Shown here piece after piece: positions 23,728 to 34,915 of a DNA stretch of 64,000 nucleotides; the stretch's first letter is position 1; each line of letters begins with the position of its first letter. The position numbers were made by a program, and so were the translations under genes. The stretch lies in NCBI GenBank assembly GCA_007922195.1, contig ML682038.1:81395-145394 (forward strand), read 5' to 3'. The notes under the pieces were generated by a model, which was given only the letters and a program-made list of their open reading frames with translations, did not search any database and was not told where the DNA came from. This stretch comes from Podocnemis expansa. Lineage: Eukaryota; Chordata; Testudines; Podocnemididae.

Positions 23728-24445
23728 CTCTGCATTTTCCATGACTGATCTAGCATCTCCTCCATTCTGAGCCCTGCCAGCCATCACAGCCTGGCCTGGC
23801 ATTTTCCCCATTCTCAGGCCAAGCCCAGCATCTCCACCCGACCCCAGCATCTCCCCTCATTGCAGCCCAACTCCAGCATCTGCCAGCATCGCAGCATGAC
23901 TCCAGCATCTCAGCCCAACCCAGCATCTCCCTGGATGGCAGCCCAACCTCAGCATCTCAGCCTGACAACAGCATCTCCCTGCATCACAACCCGACCCCAC
24001 ATCTCAGTCTGACCCGGCATCTCAGCCCGATCCCAGCATCTCAGTCCGACCCAGCATCTCAGCCCTACCCCAGCATCTGCCTGCATGGCAGCCTGACCTG
24101 GCATCTCCCTGCATCGCAGCCGACCGCAGCATCTCCCCCGTTCTTAGCCCGACCCTGCCTGTCTCCCCTATTCTTAGCCTGCCCCGCATGTCTCCCCCAT
24201 TTTTAGCTTGACCCGAGCATCTGCCTGCATTGCAGCCCAACCCGGTATCTCCCCGCATCACAGCCCGACCCTAGCATCTCAGTCCAACCTGGCACCTCAG
24301 CGTGACCCCAGTATCTGCCCGCATGGCAGCCAAACCCCAGCATGTCAGCATGACCTGGCATCTCCCTGCATCGCGGCCAACCCCAGCATCTTCTCTGTTC
24401 TTAGTCCAATCCTGCCTGTCTCCCCTCTTCTTAGCCCGCCCCCAA
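23728..24445. repeat. C-rich satellite, 'cagcatctcagcccgaccc' type
   Basis: Irregular tandem units of about 20-40 bp are built from 'cagcatctc', 'cctgcatcgcagcc' and 'agcccgacccc'. From about 24130 the unit changes to 'gtctccc(c/t)(a/t)ttcttagcc', the same unit as in the array at 27.86-28.4 kb. ORFs on both strands here are by-products of the repeat. Confidence 0.85.
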
Positions 24446-25110
24446 GACTGGTCCGTCTATGAGGCAAGAGACACGAGTGGCTCCAGGCGACAGTTGCTAT
24501 GGGTGGTGCTGAGAAACACACTGTACTCCTGCTGCACCCCTGCCAAGAACTGCAGACTGGTATGGGGGCTGGGCTCTGCTCTGTTGCCCTGCCTCTGGGA
24601 TGGCCCACTCCACCCTAGAGAGGAAGAGCCGGCCCAGGGGAGGTGCAGGAGAGGGGAGCCCCACCTCTGGGCTGACCCTCCCTGCCTCTCAGCCGGCTGT
24701 TCTCCAGTCTGGGGGCAGGGGTTGTGTTAGGGTTAGCAGTCCCAGCCAGCCCCTAGGCTATGGCAGGGAGCTGTGCTGTGCTGAGGTTGGGGGAATTTTT
24801 ACATCTCCACACCCATTGACCATGCCGCTCAGGGCAGTAGCCATGTGGCCACACACACAGGAAGCAAGGTGGCAGCTCCAGGGACTGGCAGCCCTCAGCC
24901 AGGTGTGTGTGTGGGGGGGGGGAATTGACCCTGTGGGGTGCGGAGGATCGGGGATGGAGAGTCAGCGCTCTGCAGGGAAACGGTGCAGTGGGTAGGTCGG
25001 AGGGGAAGGCCCAGTGGGGTGTTGGGGGGACCTAGCAGGTGGGGAAGAACTCAGTTTGGGGCCCAGCATCCTGGGGAGATGGTGCCTGCTGGGCTAGCAA
25101 AGGGGGCAGC
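24446..25110. other. Unassigned GC-rich stretch
   Basis: GC-rich sequence between two tandem arrays. Overlapping ORFs up to 142 codons are explained by few stops in GC-rich DNA. No domain is recognised. Confidence 0.4.
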
Positions 25111-25575
25111 AGCTTCCCCAAGACATGAATTTAGGGGAGGTATGGGGAGTGTTGGGATGCTCACCAAATTGGTATAACACTGTTACTTGCTGACAACTCA
25201 GGGGGTGTTGGGAAATTCAGGGGGTGTTGGGGTTTTCATCAAATTGATATAACACTGTTACTTGCTGATAACTCAAGGGTGTTGGGAAATTCAGGGGAGG
25301 TGTGGGGAGTGCTAGGGTGCTCACCAAATTGGTATAACATTGTTACTAGCTTACAACTAGGGAGGGTTGGGAAATTCAGGGAGGAGTATGGGGTGTTGGG
25401 GTGCTCACTCACCAAATTGGTGTAACACTGTTACTTGGCTGACAACTCAGGGGGTGTTGGGAAATTCAGGGGAGGTATGGGGGGGTGTCAGGGTGCTCAC
25501 TAAACTGATATAACACTGTTACTAGCTGACAACTGGGGATGGTTGGGAAATTCAGGAGGGTATGTTAGGGAAATC
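25111..25575. repeat. Minisatellite, about 75-88 bp unit, five copies
   Basis: The segment 'ggtataacactgttact' or a close variant begins at 25171, 25246, 25331, 25419 and 25507, giving periods of 75, 85, 88 and 88 bp. Each unit also has 'tgttgggaaattcaggg' and 'gctcaccaaat'. Units differ by substitutions and small deletions, so the array is not very recent. Confidence 0.9.
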
Positions 25576-25737
25576 CCTTGTTGGGAGGAGATGGTGCCTG
25601 ACTGGTGGGCAGGTCTGGGGGAGAGTCGGTGACTCATCTGGTTGCCAGTGGGTGGGTTAGGTTAGGGAAGGGATCGGGGTCCCTGGGGAGCTGGTAGCCA
25701 GGCCATGGGCCAATAAAGTTTCTATCCAGTATCCCAC

Positions 25738-25830
25738 TGTGTCTGTGCCCCTTCATCTGTAGGTTGGAATAGCACCTAAGTCCCCTGGGTCCCAGTGTAG
25801 TGATCTAGCCACTAGACCATGCTACCTTAT
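25738..25830 (-). mobile_element. tRNA-derived SINE (MIR/CORE-like), fragment
   Basis: The reverse complement reads 'gcatggtctagtggctagat', a pol III box A (tRNA-like), followed by 'gggacccaggggacttagg' and 'ggtgctattccaacc' in the box B position, then 'atgaaggggcacagac'. This is the layout of old tRNA-derived amniote SINEs. About 90 bp remain. Confidence 0.65.
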
Positions 25831-26863
25831 AAAATTGATGGGGATCTTAGAGATGGGCGAACCCCCCCCCCCCACATCCCATTCTGGCCACCCCCTTGAA
25901 GCCCCGGGCAGGACAGTCTATGCCTAGGATTTTAGCAAACCAATTTTAGCTTTAATCACTTTTTAAACTCCTACACCCATGTCTCATGGTGCATCTCTCA
26001 GTCATCTCTCCTGAATTTAATTCTCCCCAAGAAAGAGCTAGTACAGAGGGCAGAAAGAATCACATAGTACTTGTTATATGTCATCAGCTCTAGTGGCCCA
26101 GAATTTGTTTCTCCCTTTCATGGAATGCAGCCATCTCTGGGGAGGTGAAAGCTATTTCACAGCAATGTTTAGTATGTCTTAGTTATCGCCCAACAACAAG
26201 GGAATGCCTGAAGGGAAGCAGCAAAGAGGTGTTAACTGAGGTGTATCACAAAAGACAATGGGATTGCCTTTGCCCAGAAAGGGGAGAGGGGAAGTGTTTC
26301 ACCTTTTATTTCCTTGTGGTCACTTGTGACTCGTTTATATTGTGTTTCTCTCCAGAATGCCACTGTGAAACGCCGCTCCCTGGATCTGGTCCAGTGTGCC
26401 ACTGTGACCCCCCACCCCCCATTCCCACTCCTGAATCCTGATTTGCCCTCCTTTGCCAAGTGAGCATTCACTCCAGAGTTAGTCCACTCCAGGTTCTTGC
26501 ATGTGATTGGTCCCAAGCAGTGGGTGTGTGCCCTCTGGCTACTCAGGGGATGGTCTCTCAGCAAGCACCCCCTGCCCCAGTAACACACCAGGAGCCACTG
26601 TCTACAGAGATTGGGAACCACTCTCGAGCACCACACACTCAAGTTCATCCATTTAACCAAGAAATGGGTCGTGCCCAGCCTTCTTCACTCACACCCTCTA
26701 AAGATCACACAGCTTTAGATAAAAAACTACTAATTTATTGATCAGATTATAATTCTAATTGAGAATATGGCCAATTATAGCAGCATAAATGTAGGGAAGT
26801 GTTAATTTTGGGTAAGTGTATGACAGTGTGACCTGTTCCCATGACTTACTTAATCACTTAATC
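25831..26863. other. Unassigned stretch
   Basis: No gene or transposon end is recognised. Runs of C occur at 25862-25873. A 142-codon minus-strand ORF (26232-26660) has no domain I recognise. Confidence 0.4.
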
Positions 26864-26985
26864 AAATCATAGGGCTGGAAGGGACCTCATGAGATCATTA
26901 CGTGTCCCTGCATTCATTTCCTCCCATTCTGTAAGTTCCCCCATCTTCAAAGTGTCTGGCGAAGTGGGATTTTCTCCCACAAAAG
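26864..26985. mobile_element. CR1 3' tip followed by a PLE 3' fragment
   Basis: Bases 26864-26900 ('aatcatagggctggaaggg', 'cctcatgagatcat') are the extreme 3' end of a CR1 on the minus strand. From about 26903 the sequence switches to a plus-strand PLE 3' region ('ctgcattcatttcctcccat', 'aagtgggattttctcccac') that stops at 26985, where a hAT terminus begins. Confidence 0.75.
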
Positions 26986-27560
26986 CAGTGGTTCCCAACC
27001 TTTTTAAGGCTGGGGACCTCTTTTTAGTCCAAAAAAACTTTGAGGCCCTCTTGGCTGCATGGAAATGGTATGGTGGCAGCACCATGGGCCAAATGTGGCT
27101 CATGTGGGCATAAATCTGGCCCACACTACCAGGGAACCAAGCTGCTGCAGCCATGGCTCCCTCCCCCCCTCCTCTGCCAGGGAGCTGAGTGGCCCCATGC
27201 CCCTGCCTCTGCCAGCAGAACTGTAAATGCAAATTTTGACACCTGGAGCAAGCAGCCCAAAATGTGTCCTCTCCCAACCCCTTCCCAAAGCCTCCCCCGC
27301 CCTGCTTCTGGGTCCCCCAGTCTCCACTGCCCACCACCATCCACTTAGAGACATCTACCACAGCCTCTTCTGCCTACTCCAAGCCCCTGATTCACCCTTT
27401 GCAGCCTCCCCCTTTTACCCCATTACTGCAGAAACACAAACCCCAGCCTCTCCATATACCCCAAACCCCCAGACACCCATCACAGCTTTCCCCAACCACC
27501 CCTATACCCCCAAAATACCCATTCTAGCCTCCTCATACACCCCATTCATCCACTCCAAGG
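26986..27560. mobile_element. hAT-like left end, right end not found
   Basis: CAGTGGTTCCCAACCTTTTT at 26986 matches, over the first 30-odd bases, the left terminus of the hAT element at 49749. The segment continues with GC-rich interior ('gctgcagccatggctccc') also like that copy. I cannot find the matching inverted right end, so the element is truncated or rearranged and the end coordinate is arbitrary. Confidence 0.55.
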
Positions 27561-27859
27561 ACTTAGATCAAAATGAATTGATACAACAATTTGCAGTTGT
27601 TAAAGCCAGAAATGTTACCCTTTGAAGCTGAAATTTTACTAGGTATGGACATGATAAATGTTACTTGTTAATTAAATTTAAATTCATCAGTATTACTTTT
27701 TTATTTTTGTATTTAGATTAAAAGAATGAATCGATCTTGCTATTTGAATTTTAGGTTGCAAATACAATTTGGAAAATATTTTTAAGCTTACGTGAATGAG
27801 ATATGAGGGGGGGCACCAAAGCAATATTTGGCTTAGTGTGCTGCAACCCCTTGAGCCAG

Positions 27860-28400
27860 CCCTGACCACTCTGCATGTCTCCCCTGTTCTTAGCCCATCC
27901 TGCATGTCTTCCCCATTCTTAGCCCACCTCGCATGTCTCCTCTGTTCTTAGCCTGACCCCGCATGGCTTCCCCATTCTTAGCCAGACCCACCTGTCTCCC
28001 CTGTTCTTAACCCGACCCGCCTGTCTCCCCTGTTCTTNNNNNNNNNNCCTGTCTCCCCTGTTCTTAACCCGACCCGCCTGTCTCCCCTGTTCTTAGCCAG
28101 CACTGCATGGCTTCCCTGTTCTTAGCCCACCCTTCATGTCTACCCCATTCTCAGCCTGACCCTCCCTGTCTTGCTCCTTCTCTGCCCAAACCCCTGTGTC
28201 TCCCCCCTTGCCCTTCTCAGCCCAGTCCTCGGTGTCTTCCCCTTCTGTGCCCAAACCTATGTGGCTCCCCTCTTGCCCTTCACAGCCCAATCCTTGGTGT
28301 CTCCATCTTCTCTGCCCAAACCCCTGTCTCCCCCTTGCCCTTTTCAGCTTGATCCTGTCTGTCTCTTCCCCTCTCCGATCTGCGTGTCTCCCCTTCTCAA
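27860..28400. repeat. C-rich satellite, 'tgtctcccctgttcttagcc' type
   Basis: Tandem units of about 27-33 bp contain 'tgtctcccctgttctta' and 'cccgaccc', passing after 28150 into 'cttctctgcccaaaccc' units. The same unit occurs at 24130-24440. A hAT-like right terminus (ccttgagccagccctg, ending 27882) lies at its left edge. Confidence 0.85.
28038..28047. other. Assembly gap, 10 N
   Basis: Ten N. The 47 bases before it (27991-28037) are identical to the 47 bases after it (28048-28094), so the two contig ends probably overlap. Confidence 0.95.
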
Positions 28401-28423
28401 AGGACCCCCCCGACATTGTTGTA

Positions 28424-28649
28424 AAACAAACAAGGAGTCCAGAGGCACTGTTTAAGACTAACAAATTTATTTATTGGAGGAGCTTTCACGGGAGAAAAAT
28501 CCCACTTTATCAGACAGTTTGAAGATGGAGGAATTTACAAAATGGGAGGAAAATAAAAGCAGGTGAGTGTAAGACATAGGATCAGGTCACACTTTAACAG
28601 CAAATCAAAGTGGTTGTTAAGATTCAAACACTGGGAAAAAGCACATGGA

Positions 28650-28681
<32 letters not shown>

Positions 28682-28830
28682 AAAAAAGAAAGAAAGAAAG
28701 ACGCTATTTCTTTTAGATAAGATTGTGCGAAAGCAGGATTAAATCCTGACTATGGATTTTTTTCCCCCAATATAACAGGTGATTTGACTTCACCTTCCTT
28801 TACAACAGTTAAGGAAGATCCAAGAACCAT
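28424..28830. mobile_element. PLE 3' region, minus arm plus partial inverted arm, with (GAAA)n
   Basis: The minus arm (28424-28650) runs from 'aaacaaacaaggagtcc' through the hairpin 'gggagaaaaatcccac' to 'gattcaaacactggg'. After a GAAA microsatellite (28653-28700) an inverted piece follows (about 28720-28800): 'gaaagcaggattaaatcctg' and 'ataacaggtgatttgac', PLE coding end on the plus strand. The inner sequence resembles the middle of the 19.4-20.1 kb dimer. The plus arm's 3' part is missing. Confidence 0.7.
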
Positions 28831-28904
28831 TTGGGATCAGTGAGAAGGAGAATGTGCCAGTAGTTAGAATGAACTGATGGAGGATCTCACTGTAGGCATG
28901 GTGA

Positions 28905-31890
28905 TAAGTTCCAGAGGGGTAGCCGTGTTAGAATACAGATAGTAATGAAACCTAAAGTCACTTTAATGACTGTGGCATTTTAAAGACTAACAAATTTCTT
29001 TGGGCATAAGCTTTTATGGGCTGCAAACGCACTACACCAGATGCATGGAGTGTAAACTACAGTTATGAGATATATACACTTGCAAGGGTGAGAAACATTA
29101 CGATGGGGAGGGCAAGCGCTTGCCAAGTCAATTCAGTTAGGGTAGATGTGGCCCAGTCACAATAGTTGATTAGAAGGTGAGAATGTGTGAACAGGGACAA
29201 TTCCTTTTTGTAATGTGCTAGCTATTCCAAGCCCCTATTCTGACCCACTCTAATTGTGTCAAGTTTGGATATGAATTGTATCTCTGCAGTTTCACACTGA
29301 AATCAGTTTTTGAAGCTCTTCTGCTGAAGTATGGCAACTTTCAAGTCTATTACAGTGTGTCCAGGGAGATTAAAGTGCTCTCCTACTGGTTTATGAATGT
29401 TACCACTTTTGATATCTGATTTGTGTCCCTTTATTCTTTTGCATAGGGACAGTCCAGTTTGGCCAATGTACACGACAGAGGTGGATTGCTGGTGTGACCC
29501 AGGCCTCCTAGGATAACCTTCTGAATGTGCCAAAATCAGGGCAAGCTGCAAAACCAGGGGCCAAACCCCCAAACCACTGATGGGTGGTACTTAAACCAGT
29601 CTCCCAGTCAGTAACAAAACATGCTTCTGACTAACCACTCTGGTCATCACCAAGCATAATAAACTAGAAACAGCCCCCTTTCTGCACATCAGATCTTATG
29701 GTCCGCTCTAGCCACTGGGTCTCTTTAAGAAATAGGTTCTCCTGACCCCAAAGGGCCAGCCACATCACCCAGAACAATATAGGCTTGGATCTTACCCAAA
29801 ATACCACGCTGCCAGCCTTTAGTAACTACAACTACAACTAAAGGTTTAATATAAAAAGAAAACAAGCTAGATATGAGAGATGTTAAAGGGTCAAAGTGAA
29901 TCACATACATACAAATGATTTAGAGTCCATAGAAAACAAATCCTTGAAGATCCTGTAGTTTGCAGATTAGTCCCGCTCCTCTGGTGTGCACCCAGCAGCA
30001 GCAGCAGCTGGGTGGGTCTCAGTCCTTTGTTCAGTCCCAGAAGAATAGTTCCAGAGGCAGGTGTTGGTTGCAGATAGACCAGAGACTGAAGACTAAAGAC
30101 AAAATGGGGAATGGGTGATGGCCTTTTTTATCTCAGAGTCCTTGCCAGATCAAAATTAAGGTGGGCCACATGGTCAGTCTGGGTAACTGGTCAAACAGGT
30201 TTCCTTTTGGGCCCACTGTAGCTGGGAGTCCCCTTCTGACGGGCCATCAATAGGACACACCCAGTCTGGGATTGCTTTAGCTCAAACAACTTGGAACACA
30301 CATAAAAAGAAATAGATTTCTCATCTCCAATACAGGTATGATACCTACATACAAATCATATAATCATTCCTATCAAATTACAGCCTTTCTATTGATACCA
30401 AACATGACATATCACATATGGATAATTGTAAATATGAAATATCAATATGAAAAATAATCATAAACAGTCCCCTAGACCCAGACAGCATCACACTTGGCAT
30501 ATGATGGCATATATGACATTAGTAGATGTGAAGCTGAATGAGGTCCTGTTGGTGTGGCTGATGTGGTTGGGACCAGGATGGTGTCACAGGAGTTGATGTG
30601 CAGGCAGAGTTGGCAATGGAGTTTGTTGCAGGGATAGGTTCCTGGGTTAGTGTTCTTGTTGTATGGTGTCTGGTTGCTGGTGAGTATTTGCTTCAAGTTG
30701 AGAGGCTGTTTGTAAGCAAGGATTGGCCTGCCTCCCAAGGCTTGAGAGAGTGAGGGATCATCTTTTAGGACAGGTTGTAGACCCTTAACGATGTGTTGGA
30801 GAGATTTTAACTGGAGGCTGAAGGTGCTGGCCGGTGGTGTTCTGTTGTTCTCTTTGTTGGGTTGTCTTGTAGTAGGTTACTTCTGGGTACCTGTGTGGCT
30901 CTGTTGACCTGCTTCTTCACTTCCCCAGGTGGATATTGTAGTTTTAGGAAAGTTTGATAGAGATCCTGCAGCTGTTTGTCTCTGTTTGAGGGATCAGAGA
31001 AAATACGGTTGAATCTTAGGGCTTGGCTGCAGACAGTGGATCATGTAGTGGGTCCAGGGTGGGAGCTGGAGACATGAAGGTAGGTATTACGATCAGTTGA
31101 TTTTCTGTATAGGGTGGTATTAACGTGACCATCCCTTATTTGCATTGTAGTGTCCAGGAAGTGGATTTCTTGTGTGGACTGGTCCAGGCTAACATTGATA
31201 TTGGGGTAGAAATAGTTGAAATCCTGGTGGAATTCTTCAGCGGACTCTTTCCTGTGGGTCCAGATGATGAAAATGTCATCAGTGTAACATAGGTAAAGGA
31301 GAGGTACTTGGGGACAAGATCTGAGGAAGCAATGTTTTTGGTCAGCCACAAAAATGTTGACATACTGGAGGCCATGTGGCTACCCATAGCCATGCCACTG
31401 ACTTGAAGCTTTAGATTACTTCCAAATCTGAAGTAGCTGTGTGTCAGGTCAAAATCACAAAGTTTGGCTATGAGGCATGCTGTGTCATCATCACGAAAAT
31501 TGTTTCTGATGGCTTATAGTCCATCTGTGTGTGGAATGTCGGTGTAGAAAGCTTCTATATCCTCTTCTGCAAGAACTTGGTGGTATCATGAGGATAGTTA
31601 GGAGGGCTGGTGGTGTAGGGCCTGAGGAGAGAGTCCACATAGCCGGACAATCCTGCTGTGAGAGTGCCTATGTCTGAGATTATGGGGCATCCAGGATTCC
31701 TGATTTTGTGGATCTTAGGTAGAACATAGAATACCCCTGGCTGATGCTCTTGGGGTATGTTCTTGTAGATTTGTTCCTGTGCTTCTTTAGGGAGTTCCTT
31801 AAGCAGAAGGTATTGTAGGCATGGGGGATCTCTTAGTACAATTTGTCTCAGCTCTCATTTGATCTCTAGCATAGATAATTGAGGGGAATA
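28905..31890 (-). mobile_element. Penelope-like element with RT and GIY-YIG remnants, split by an insert
   Basis: This is the most complete PLE here. Reading the minus strand from 31.89 kb: LRDPPCLQYLLLKELPKEAQ, then VFYVLPKIHKIRNPGCPIIS (RT block), GLSGYVDSLLRPY, the catalytic YTDDIFIIWTH (near 31280), the linker GGRPILAYKQPLNLKQIL, a Cys motif CNKLHCQLC, KCDAV, then after the insert VVYIGQTGLSLCKRIKGHKS and KPVGEHFNLPGH (GIY-YIG endonuclease, 29310-29480). The 3'UTR runs to 'aagttccagaggggtag' at about 28908. Several stops and frameshifts make it inactive. The 5' end is truncated. Confidence 0.9.
29493..30470. mobile_element. About 1-kb non-coding insertion inside the PLE, unclassified
   Basis: PLE coding breaks between KCDAV and VYIG, and about 980 bp of unrelated sequence lies between. 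It starts 'tgtgacccaggcctcc' and ends near 'aatcataaacagtcccc'. There is no coding capacity and no TIR. A TG start and the length allow a solo LTR, but I found no CA end with TSD, so I leave it unclassified. Confidence 0.6.
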
Positions 31891-33555
31891 GTAACACAAC
31901 TGGGTGGACTAAACTTAAAAACCATAAGAAAACCAATCCAAGACCCTAAGAAGAGTAAGCAAGCAAACGAACAAAAAGAGGGAAATCCTTCCCCATAAAA
32001 CTATCTCTAAGGAACTAGACATACTTGTATTCCCATTAAAAAAAAATTCCTTCAGATTCTAACAATGAGAAGAAACAAATGAAAGCCTTCACAGCTTTAA
32101 ATAGCAATTTAAAGATGATGCAACTATTCACTTCTAGGTGACCACTACTCAGATACTCTTTCCCAGCACGAAACAGACTAAAAAGACATCCAGTACGGTC
32201 AAGGGCCTCAGAGGAAACAGTTATACCTTTTAACAAGAAGACTGAGACAAATTCAGACTTAGTGTAAGTGAGTGTAACTCCAGGGAGGTCAGAGACAGTA
32301 AAATTGTCTCTACTTTTGCTAGCTGTAAATTTGCTCCAAGTATTGGAAGAAGTTCGCTGACAAATGGGATTTCAGAGTTAAGAAAAATTGCTATCTCTCA
32401 TTTTATTATTTTGTGTTTTGAGGATAGGCTAAAAGAATTAGCCATTGATGGTATTACTGACTCTGTCCCACCTCTCAAAACAACAGTAAGATAATAAAAA
32501 GGATGCCAAAGAATTTCCCTTTGCCTATGTTGCTGGAATCAGACAGTGATGTGTCTGAAAGTAAGATAGCTCGTGATTCAACATAAATAACCGACTGCAG
32601 ATCATATGACTAAATGAATTCCCTGCTGGTTTTCATGAAAATGTGAAGCTTCAAACTAGTTCAGCCAGGGAAATTGTAATCACACATACCAACCATGAAG
32701 CCTATGATACAGCATTAGAATCTGCAAGTAATTTACTGCCTCTTTTCAGAACCGTAGTAATGTTCTTCATGTATTATTTGTACAGTTTGTCTTCATTCCT
32801 CGCTGCAAACAGAAACTGAATAAAATGAGAAGCCATTGTAGTTATAGTATATTTTGAAAGTTTAAGCAAATTATAGTAAATCTTGGTAATACAAAAGGTG
32901 AAAATTGAAATGAAATGTTTCAATTGACCCAAATTTGTTTTAGGCTGTCAGTTTGCAAAAAGTTTCAAGATTTTGCCTTTTTCTCTGAATTCAGGCTGTG
33001 AATATTTTTCAAAACCTGTTTTTTTCCCCAATGATGGGGAAACAGTTGCTCATTCAGCTTTGACACTGTGAATGCTTCTTGCTTACTGTTAAAATTTGTG
33101 ATTCACTTCATGGCATGAAAAAAGACTATTAATTTATAGTGTAGGGATGAGGTCAGATGCATGTCTTTTAAGAGAATAGTTCTACAGGAATTTATTTATG
33201 ACAACTTGACTTATTATATTTTGAGAACTAAAATGACATTATAACATCCAGACATCTCTTTGCCTTGGCATAACTCTTATTGCCCACCATGCTCTATGCT
33301 TTTGTTCTTTCCCCACTTACCAACCTCCTTTAAATATCCTCTTTACCTTCCTTTTGCTCTGACATTCAGCAAATAACCATCTAATAAAAACCCACTCAAA
33401 AAACCAACAATCTTAAACAACAAACAAAAAATATGATGAAATTAATGGGCTGTTTTGCAAATATTGATGATAGATTTCAAGTTCATGTAAATGTATGCTA
33501 GATTTCAAGTGTGAATTTGTCTACTTTCAACTTCCAGCTATCATATCATGTTATA
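31891..33555. other. Unassigned stretch
   Basis: No gene or diagnostic repeat end is recognised in about 1.7 kb of AT-rich sequence. Confidence 0.4.
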
Positions 33556-33868
33556 CCTGTCTCTGTTAGATTGAAGAATACTTTATTAAATATATGTTCC
33601 ACATTCAGGTATTTACAGACTAATCAAGTCCCTTTTTAATCTTCTTTTTGTTAAGATAAATAGATAAAGCTCCTTCACTCTATTACTATAGATATCTTTA
33701 ATCCTTTAATCATTCTCAGGGCTCTTCTCTGAACCTTCTCCAATTTTTCAACAGCCTTTTTAACTGTGGCCATCAGAATGGGGCATTAGTTCAGCAGCAG
33801 TTGTTCCAGTGCCAAATACAGAGGAAAAAGTAATGTCTACTCCTACTCAAGATTTCCTTGTTTATGCA
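33556..33868 (-). mobile_element. Ancient CR1 LINE fragment
   Basis: The reverse complement shows diverged CR1 C-terminal coding: 'ctctgaaccttctccaattt', 'ggccatcagaatggggcatt' and 'gttccagtgccaaatacag' correspond to the '[12 protein letters not shown]' to 'FWAPHYKKD' neighbourhood and upstream. It is interrupted at 33869 by a TIR element. Confidence 0.65.
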
Positions 33869-34182
33869 GGCTCTGTCATTTTGAAATAAGAACCATCATT
33901 TTGAAACAGCTTAAACCACATTCATTTCTAAACAGCTGTTATTTCGAAATAGTTATTTCAAAATAATGCCATTTGGACAGGTTGTTTCGAAACAACACCA
34001 TTGTTTTGAAACAACTGTTTTGAAACAACCTGTCCAAACGGCGTTATTTTGAAATAACTGTTTTGAAATAACAGCTGTTTCGATAGCAGGCTTTCCCTTA
34101 ATTCGAATTAACTTATTTCGAAATAAGGACTTTATTTTGAAATAACTTATTTCGAAATAATGATGTACGTGTGGACATAGCC
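33869..34182. mobile_element. TIR element, TTCGAAATAA palindrome type, 314 bp
   Basis: The left end GGCTCTGTCATTTTGAAATA is a mutated form of GGCTATGTC. The right end is GTGTGGACATAGCC. The interior alternates 'ttatttcgaaataa' and 'ttgtttcgaaacaa' palindromes. Flanks GCA and TGA do not match, so no TSD is seen. It sits inside the ancient CR1. Confidence 0.65.
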
Positions 34183-34608
34183 TGAGACACAACCTTCCTC
34201 AGCATTAATCTGACACTAAACTCAAGACACAGCAAGGAAACAACAGCCTCACATTGTAAAGGCATGGAACTTCTGACAGTGATAGAGGATGAAATCTCCT
34301 TAGTGATGGTTAAATGATATTTGTGGATTTTGAATCATTAACAGAACTGTCATCCCGTTTGCCACCTTTTAAAACTTTTTTTTTTAATCTCAGTTCTATT
34401 ATGAATTTGTATCTCTCTCTTCATCAGATACCCAAGGCAGAATAGCAAATTATGACTGTGAGGTCACAAGAGCACCTAAAATAGTGAAGAGTAGCAATGC
34501 ACTGTTAGAAGGCAAATGATTTAACTCAAGAGCAAAATTAAAGTTGGCAGAGGCTTGTTAAATATAGGCTTGCAATCTGATTACCTAGTGATACTAACAC
34601 TATTTCTG

Positions 34609-34915
34609 AGTTCTATAGGAGCAGCTGGGTTAGTCTGTGTACAGCAAAAAAACAAACAAACAAACCAAAAAAACAACGCCCCCAACAAACAAACAAACAA
34701 ACAAACAAACAAACAAACAAACAAACAAACAAACAAACAAAAAAAACACCTGTTGCACCTTAAAGGCTACCAGCTTTCTTTGGGCATAAGCTTTTGTGGG
34801 CTCCAACCCACTTGCATTTGACAAAGTGGGTTAGAACCCACAAAAGGTTATGCCTGAAGAAATTTGTTAGTCTTTAAGGTGCCACAGGACTCTCTTTTTT
34901 CTAGTCCTGGGTTCC
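34609..34915. mobile_element. Inverted dimer of PLE 3' ends with (CAAA)n expansion
   Basis: The minus arm (34609-34815) has 'ggttagtctgtgtacagc', then a CAAA microsatellite (34685-34741), then 'gggcataagcttttgtgggc'. The plus arm (34816-34905) has 'gacaaagtgggttagaaccc' and 'gttagtctttaaggtgccac'. Both 3' tails point outward. No clear TSD was found. It belongs to the 'gggcataagctttt' PLE subfamily. Confidence 0.75.

Noticed and set aside
23728..24445. CRISPR-like array impression from regular repeats
   Set aside because: Units are irregular, without unique spacers of constant size, in a vertebrate genome; this is a satellite.
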